Assembly: GCA_035516255.1 (NCBI GenBank)
Contig: DATJAL010000035.1
Span: 1 to 64,000 of the forward strand
Direction of reading: 5' to 3'
From: Chitinivibrionales bacterium
GTDB lineage: Bacteria; Fibrobacterota; Chitinivibrionia; Chitinivibrionales; FEN-1185
DNA length: 64,000 nt
The position numbers and the translations under genes were made by a program. The notes under the pieces are model-generated. The model ran no database searches, was not told the origin of the DNA, and was given only the letters and a program-made list of their open reading frames with translations. Below are positions 59,979-64,000 of the stretch, one piece after another. Every line of letters starts with the position of its first letter. The stretch's first letter is position 1.

Positions 59979-60965
59979 ATGCTCAAAATAACCAATTGGA
60001 GGTTGGCATCCCAGATACTTTGTTTCGGCCTTATCGTCTATCTCGGCTACGCGGGAGTCCGATTGATAGAGTGGAAGAATATTTCCCTCGTGCTTCCCAC
60101 GCTGAGCTGTTACTATACGAACCACCGTATAGCCCAATGTTTTCTTCGCGCCTTGGAGGAAGGGCTTTCCGGCGGCTGGAAGGTCGCGTATACCACCCTC
60201 ATTCCTTCCATAGTACTTTTAGTGATTTTGGGGGTCATCTTCGGCCGTTCATGGTGCTCCTGGGTCTGTCCGTTGGGATTCGTGCAGGATGTGTTCATCC
60301 GTGTTCGGAAATATCTGAGAATAGGATATTATAATTTGTCGGAAAATTTAAAGCTGACCTCGGTATTTGTCCGATGGTTTCTGGTGATTTCCCTCGTATG
60401 CATCGCCGCGGGCATCGGCATTCCCCATTTTTTCCTCAAGGAATACCAGTACGATCTCATCACCCCCTTCTGTCAAATCTGCCCGAGCAAGCAAGTCTTC
60501 CCCTTTTGTGAAGGAAGGTTCAAGGAAATGCTGACGGTGGATAATATCAGCGCATTGTCAGCCGTGATGTCCTACCTCGCAATCGGTGTTTTTGTTTTTT
60601 ATCTGCTCACCACCTCGTTCATCCGAAGGCTGTGGTGCAGGCTGTGCCCCATGGGGGCGATCCTCGGATTATTCAACCGGTTCTCTTTTCTTTCATTGCG
60701 CAAGGAAGGAAAACGCTGTACCAAGTGCGGCATTTGCAAAAGAAGCTGTCCCGTGCAGGTCGAGGAGGTCTACGAGGAAAAAGAGAAGGAGAAAATAGCG
60801 TCTTCCGACTGTACCTTGTGTTTCCGCTGTGTTGAAATGTGCCCGGAAAAGGACGCCTTAAAAGTCGGCATCGTTAACTATCCGATCGCGCGGTCGAAAT
60901 TCAAAAGGTTTTTACAATCAAGCGCGGTGAAAGCAAAAAAATTGCAAAAGGAGATTTCCCAGTGA
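59979..60965 (+). CDS. NapH/NosR-type membrane ferredoxin
   Basis: About 328 residues, four to five transmembrane helices. Family cysteine motifs are SWCSWVCPLGFVQD (after helix 2), FCQICPSKQVFPFC, and LWCRLCPMGAILG after helix 4; then two 4Fe-4S clusters, CTKCGICKRSCP and CTLCFRCVEMCP, in a cytoplasmic tail. Such proteins carry electrons between quinol or membrane donors and soluble reductases. The ATG at 59979 has GGCGG about 8 nt upstream; a frame ATG at 59964 would overlap the preceding gene. The stop overlaps the GTG of the next gene (GTGA). Probably supplies or relays electrons for the dehydratase-like pair. Confidence 0.88.
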   Translation: MLKITNWRLASQILCFGLIVYLGYAGVRLIEWKNISLVLPTLSCYYTNHRIAQCFLRALEEGLSGGWKVAYTTLIPSIVLLVILGVIFGRSWCSWVCPLGFVQDVFIRVRKYLRIGYYNLSENLKLTSVFVRWFLVISLVCIAAGIGIPHFFLKEYQYDLITPFCQICPSKQVFPFCEGRFKEMLTVDNISALSAVMSYLAIGVFVFYLLTTSFIRRLWCRLCPMGAILGLFNRFSFLSLRKEGKRCTKCGICKRSCPVQVEEVYEEKEKEKIASSDCTLCFRCVEMCPEKDALKVGIVNYPIARSKFKRFLQSSAVKAKKLQKEISQ

Positions 60966-62302
60966 ACAAAAACAGTCAAGCAAAATACCTTCCGGCGCTG
61001 CCCCCCGAAGAGAAGGAAGAACTGCAGAAGGCATTCAAGGCCTCGGTTCAGAAAACGGTCGCTGAAAACATCGAGAAAATGAGAAAAGTCCCGAACCGGG
61101 CCAAGGCCATGGAGTATTTCGACCAGGTGTCCGAATTTTTCGGCATGCGGGAAAAGGAAATCCGTGAATTCAAGGCGCATGGCGGAAAGGTCATCGGATT
61201 CGCGTGCATGCTGGCGCCCGTTGAGCTCATTCTGGCAGCAGGGGCCATCCCCATCCGCATTGATTCGGGGTTTTACACGCCGAGCAAGATCGGTGACCGG
61301 GTCGTTCCCGTGGAGGTCTGCCCGGTGGTGAGGTCCATGATCGGCTTGACCATGGCGGAACTCCACCCCTACCTCGAAATGTGCGACGTGATCATTTCGC
61401 CGAACTCCTGTGACGGAAAAACAAAGGTATGCGAGATCCTCACCGACGCCTTTCCCGTATGGGAAATGAACGTGCCCAGGGTAAAAGACACGCCGCAGGC
61501 AAAAGCCTACTGGCTTGACCAGGTGAAGGAAGTAAAGCGCAAGATGGAAAAGCTCACCGGCAGGGCGATCAACAGAAAAGCGATGCGCTCCGCCATCGCC
61601 ACCACCCTTAAAGCCACGGCGGCATCCCGCCGGCTGCAGGATTTGCGGAAATGCTCCCCCGCCGTCATTTCCGGAAGGGACGCGATGCTGGTGGAACAGA
61701 TGACCTTCTTTGACGACATCCGGCGGTGGACCGAAAAAACCAACCAGCTCTGCGACGAGTTGGAGACAAAACTCAAGGAAAAGGCAAGCGTTGCTCCGGC
61801 AGAAACGCCGCGCATCCTGCTCACCGGCTCCCCCATGGTTTGGCCCGACTGCTGGAAAATCCCCAACCTCATTGAAGAATCAAAGCCGGCGGGGCTCATT
61901 GTCGCCGATGAATTATGCTCCGGCGACCGCGTCTACTTCGATCCCGTCGGGGTTGATGAGGGAGCGGGCGGCGACATGCTCAAGGCAATCGCGGAACGGT
62001 ATGTTCTGCCCTGCACCTGTCCCTGTTTCACCTCCGAAAAAGGCAATCAGGACAGAATTGACAAATTGCAAACCATGGTCAAGGACTATAAAATCAACGG
62101 CGTGATTTACCACGTGATCCGCGGTTGCCATCTCTATGCCATGGAATACATGCGCCTGAAACGCTTGTTTGACAAAGAGAACATTCCGATATATTATCTT
62201 GACACGGAGTACAGCCGCGAGGACAGCGGGCAGATGAAGACCAGAATTGAGGCCTTTATCGAGATGCTGGCAACCAAGACTTCAACTGATGATTTGTATT
62301 GA
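60962..62302 (+). CDS. 2-hydroxyacyl-CoA dehydratase D-component / double-cubane cluster type protein
   Basis: 446 residues, soluble. Conserved Cys-bearing segments of the HgdB/BcrC/DCCP superfamily: GFACMLAPVELILAAGAIPI, VPVEVCPVVRSMIGL, IISPNSCDGKTKVCEIL, LTGSPMVWPDCWKIPNL, ADELCSGDRVYF, CTCPCFTSEKGNQDR and YHVIRGCHLYAMEYMRL. Only one such subunit is encoded before the activase, as in homodimeric double-cubane cluster proteins, rather than the two-subunit hydroxyacyl-CoA dehydratases or four-subunit benzoyl-CoA reductase. GTG start at 60962 overlaps the previous stop by 4 bp. Acts after ATP-driven reduction by the activase; substrate unknown. Confidence 0.85.
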   Translation: MNKNSQAKYLPALPPEEKEELQKAFKASVQKTVAENIEKMRKVPNRAKAMEYFDQVSEFFGMREKEIREFKAHGGKVIGFACMLAPVELILAAGAIPIRIDSGFYTPSKIGDRVVPVEVCPVVRSMIGLTMAELHPYLEMCDVIISPNSCDGKTKVCEILTDAFPVWEMNVPRVKDTPQAKAYWLDQVKEVKRKMEKLTGRAINRKAMRSAIATTLKATAASRRLQDLRKCSPAVISGRDAMLVEQMTFFDDIRRWTEKTNQLCDELETKLKEKASVAPAETPRILLTGSPMVWPDCWKIPNLIEESKPAGLIVADELCSGDRVYFDPVGVDEGAGGDMLKAIAERYVLPCTCPCFTSEKGNQDRIDKLQTMVKDYKINGVIYHVIRGCHLYAMEYMRLKRLFDKENIPIYYLDTEYSREDSGQMKTRIEAFIEMLATKTSTDDLY

Positions 62303-62394
62303 CCGGTATTCATTTGATCGTTGATCAATTCTGAGTAAATATCAGTAACGTTTTCTGCGTATACTTTTTTTTAAAAACGGGGGCTTTACCTACA

Positions 62395-64000
62395 ATGATC
62401 AGCACAGGAATAGACGTCGGCGCAAGAAATGTAAAGGTTGTCATTCTTAATGATGAAAAAGTGGTTGCCAAGACCATGGTGCCCACCGGGTTTGATCCGG
62501 CTGCCTCGGCGAGCGAGGCGTTGCGTAAAGGCATAGAACAGAGCGGTCTCCCGGAAAGCGAGATCAAACAGATCATCGCCACGGGCGTCAATGCCGAAAT
62601 GACGTCGCATGCCACGGGAAAAGTGAGCATGGTGCGCGCGATTGCAAAGGCGGGAACGTACCTTTTTCCCAAGGCAAGAACGGTGATCGATGTGGGCGCC
62701 GAGGATGCGAGGGCGGTGAAATGCGACGACAAAGGAAACATAGCGGATTTCGTGGCCAACGACCGCTGCGCGGCAGGTGCGGGCGCATTCATCGAGGCCA
62801 TGACCAGGGCGCTGGAGCTCAAACTTGAGGAAATGGGGACAATGTCCCTTAAGGCGGACAAGGCGATACCGATGAACGCGCAATGCGTCATCTTCGGCGA
62901 ATCCGAGGTCGTCACCCTGATTCATCAGCGGACGCCGAAGGAAAACATAGCCCGTGCGGTCTACGACGCCATGTCGGATAGAATTTCTTCAATGGTCCGC
63001 CGGTTGGGCATCAACAACGATGTCGTGCTGATGGGAGGGGTTGCCAAGGACGTGGGCCTGGTCAATTCCCTCAAGAAAAACCTGGGCATAGAACTTTTCA
63101 TTCCGCAAGAACCGGAATTCGCCTCGGCATTGGGAGCCGCCCTCTCCTCTTCGCTCGAACATATTGAAGACCGCGTCATCACCCTTCCGAAAGTGGAGCT
63201 GGGCGACGGTGATAATGGAAAGGGAGTAAAAAAGGAATACTGGCGGTGGCCGGAATATAGAAAGACCGTTGAGGGCATGGACCCGAAAAAGGCCAAGGTC
63301 ATCACCGCCGGCATCGACGTCGGGTCTGTGGGTTCAAAAGCCGCGGTCATGCTTGACGGAGAGCTTTTTTCCTGGGCCATCATGCGGACAGGCTCCAACA
63401 GTCCCGACAGCGCCCGGAACGTTCTCGGCTGGGCCTTGGAGGGGACGGGAATTCCTGAGAACGAGATCAAATACATCGTTGGAACAGGCTACGGACGGGT
63501 AAACGTCCCCATGGCAAAAAAGGCCATCACCGAAATCGCCTGCCATGGACGGGGAGCGTCGTATATCTGGGGACCGGCGGTCAAGACGGTGTTGGATGTG
63601 GGCGGCCAGGACATCAAGGCGATTCGTGTTGACGAAAAGGGAAAGATAACGTCATTTCTCATGAATGATAAGTGCGCCGCAGGCACGGGACGAGGCATGG
63701 AGGTGATTTCTGACCTTCTGTCGGTGCCCATCCAGGAGGTGGGCGCATACTCCCTGAAAGTCGAGAAAGACCCGCCCCCGGTGAGTTCGACGTGCGTGGT
63801 CTTTGCCAAATCCGAGGCCGTGTCGCTGCTACGGAAAGGGTGGTCCAAGGAAATGGTGCTTGCATCGTACTGCAACGCGATGTCCCAGCGGATGTTCGAA
63901 TTGCTGACCAAGGTTGGCATCGAAAAGGAATTTGTCGTTACGGGCGGTCAATCTAAAAACATCGGCATCGTAAAAAGGATAGAACGGCTCATCGGGTTCA
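62395..64000 (+). CDS. Duplicated BadF/BcrA/HgdC-type ATPase (acyl-CoA dehydratase activase), partial
   Basis: Runs off the window: 535 residues seen. Two ASKHA ATPase domains in tandem. Domain 1 (1-about 260): GIDVGARNVKVVIL phosphate loop, TVIDVGAEDARAV, cluster cysteines C125 (ANDRCAAGAGAF) and C164 (NAQCVIFGESE), and VLMGGVAKD. Domain 2 (from about 300): GIDVGSVGSKAAV, VLDVGGQDIKAI, NDKCAAGTGRG, STCVVFAKSE and VVTGGQSKN. Both carry the two cysteines that hold the dimer-bridging 4Fe-4S cluster. The activase uses ATP to inject a low-potential electron into the dehydratase-type partner. ATG at 62395 with weak GGGG upstream. Fused tandem domains may replace the usual homodimer or the BcrA/BcrD pair. 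Confidence 0.9.
   Translation, partial: MISTGIDVGARNVKVVILNDEKVVAKTMVPTGFDPAASASEALRKGIEQSGLPESEIKQIIATGVNAEMTSHATGKVSMVRAIAKAGTYLFPKARTVIDVGAEDARAVKCDDKGNIADFVANDRCAAGAGAFIEAMTRALELKLEEMGTMSLKADKAIPMNAQCVIFGESEVVTLIHQRTPKENIARAVYDAMSDRISSMVRRLGINNDVVLMGGVAKDVGLVNSLKKNLGIELFIPQEPEFASALGAALSSSLEHIEDRVITLPKVELGDGDNGKGVKKEYWRWPEYRKTVEGMDPKKAKVITAGIDVGSVGSKAAVMLDGELFSWAIMRTGSNSPDSARNVLGWALEGTGIPENEIKYIVGTGYGRVNVPMAKKAITEIACHGRGASYIWGPAVKTVLDVGGQDIKAIRVDEKGKITSFLMNDKCAAGTGRGMEVISDLLSVPIQEVGAYSLKVEKDPPPVSSTCVVFAKSEAVSLLRKGWSKEMVLASYCNAMSQRMFELLTKVGIEKEFVVTGGQSKNIGIVKRIERLIGF

Overview
The window looks like a chromosomal segment of an anaerobic, diderm bacterium of the Fibrobacterota (FCB superphylum), probably from a metagenome or a poorly characterised isolate. 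The pointers are a 2,213-residue secreted protein with an N-terminal fibro-slime domain, many large envelope proteins with signal peptides and TPR, Ig-like or beta-helix architecture, several secreted proteins ending in the same kind of C-terminal sorting-like domain, the carboxynorspermidine route to polyamines, and an oxygen-sensitive acyl-CoA-dehydratase-type redox module at the right edge. This assignment rests on family knowledge and was not tested by a search.

Layout. 230-3207: housekeeping genes miaA (minus), a divergent polysaccharide deacetylase (YibQ family) and pdxJ. 3439-10914: envelope proteins, including a secreted Asp/Ser/Ala-rich protein, a PPC-domain lipoprotein coupled to an outer-membrane-type protein, a beta-propeller/TPR protein with a CXXCH motif, and a COG3014 lipoprotein coupled to an LpoB-type lipoprotein. 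11328-14360: a broken nucleotidyltransferase remnant with a small ORF, then the nspC/carboxynorspermidine synthase pair. 14546-25762: a tightly packed operon of three giant envelope proteins (TPR, chitobiase-type repeats plus PKD plus sulfatase-modifying-factor fold, TPR). 25932-28280: hybrid histidine kinase. 28696-35334: fibro-slime protein with four internal repeats of about 330 residues. 35741-36631: metF, followed by an AT-rich orphan gene and a 57-residue membrane protein.

38306-54848 is a carbohydrate region: three right-handed beta-helix proteins, a GH35 beta-galactosidase-type enzyme, a GH105/GH88-type unsaturated-glycuronyl hydrolase and a CXXCH-containing carbohydrate-binding-like protein, consistent with attack on pectic or galactan-rich plant polysaccharide. 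An AT-rich transposon (42434-46675) interrupts it. The element has perfect 20-bp terminal inverted repeats, an 8-bp target duplication and an IS1-family transposase. Just upstream of the transposase, on the same strand and apparently in the same transcript, lies a small tRNA with anticodon CUA. Its arm lengths match tRNA-Pyl, but it carries G3:U70 and A73, the alanine identity elements. The element also carries a near-perfect CIRCE heat-shock operator next to a promoter and a terminated non-coding segment, a helix-turn-helix gene with its own palindromic operator, a GIY-YIG nuclease, a retropepsin-like protease pair and two further passenger genes. I regard this tRNA-carrying transposon as the most unusual system in the window.

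55181-58155 encodes a lipoprotein coupled to an outer-membrane-type protein. 58188-64000 is an apparent operon of a TupA-like binding protein, an exported alkaline-phosphatase-fold protein, a NapH-type membrane ferredoxin, a stand-alone 2-hydroxyacyl-CoA-dehydratase/double-cubane-type protein and a duplicated BcrA/BadF-type ATP-dependent activase that runs off the window. It looks like an ATP-driven low-potential reductase system with an unknown substrate.
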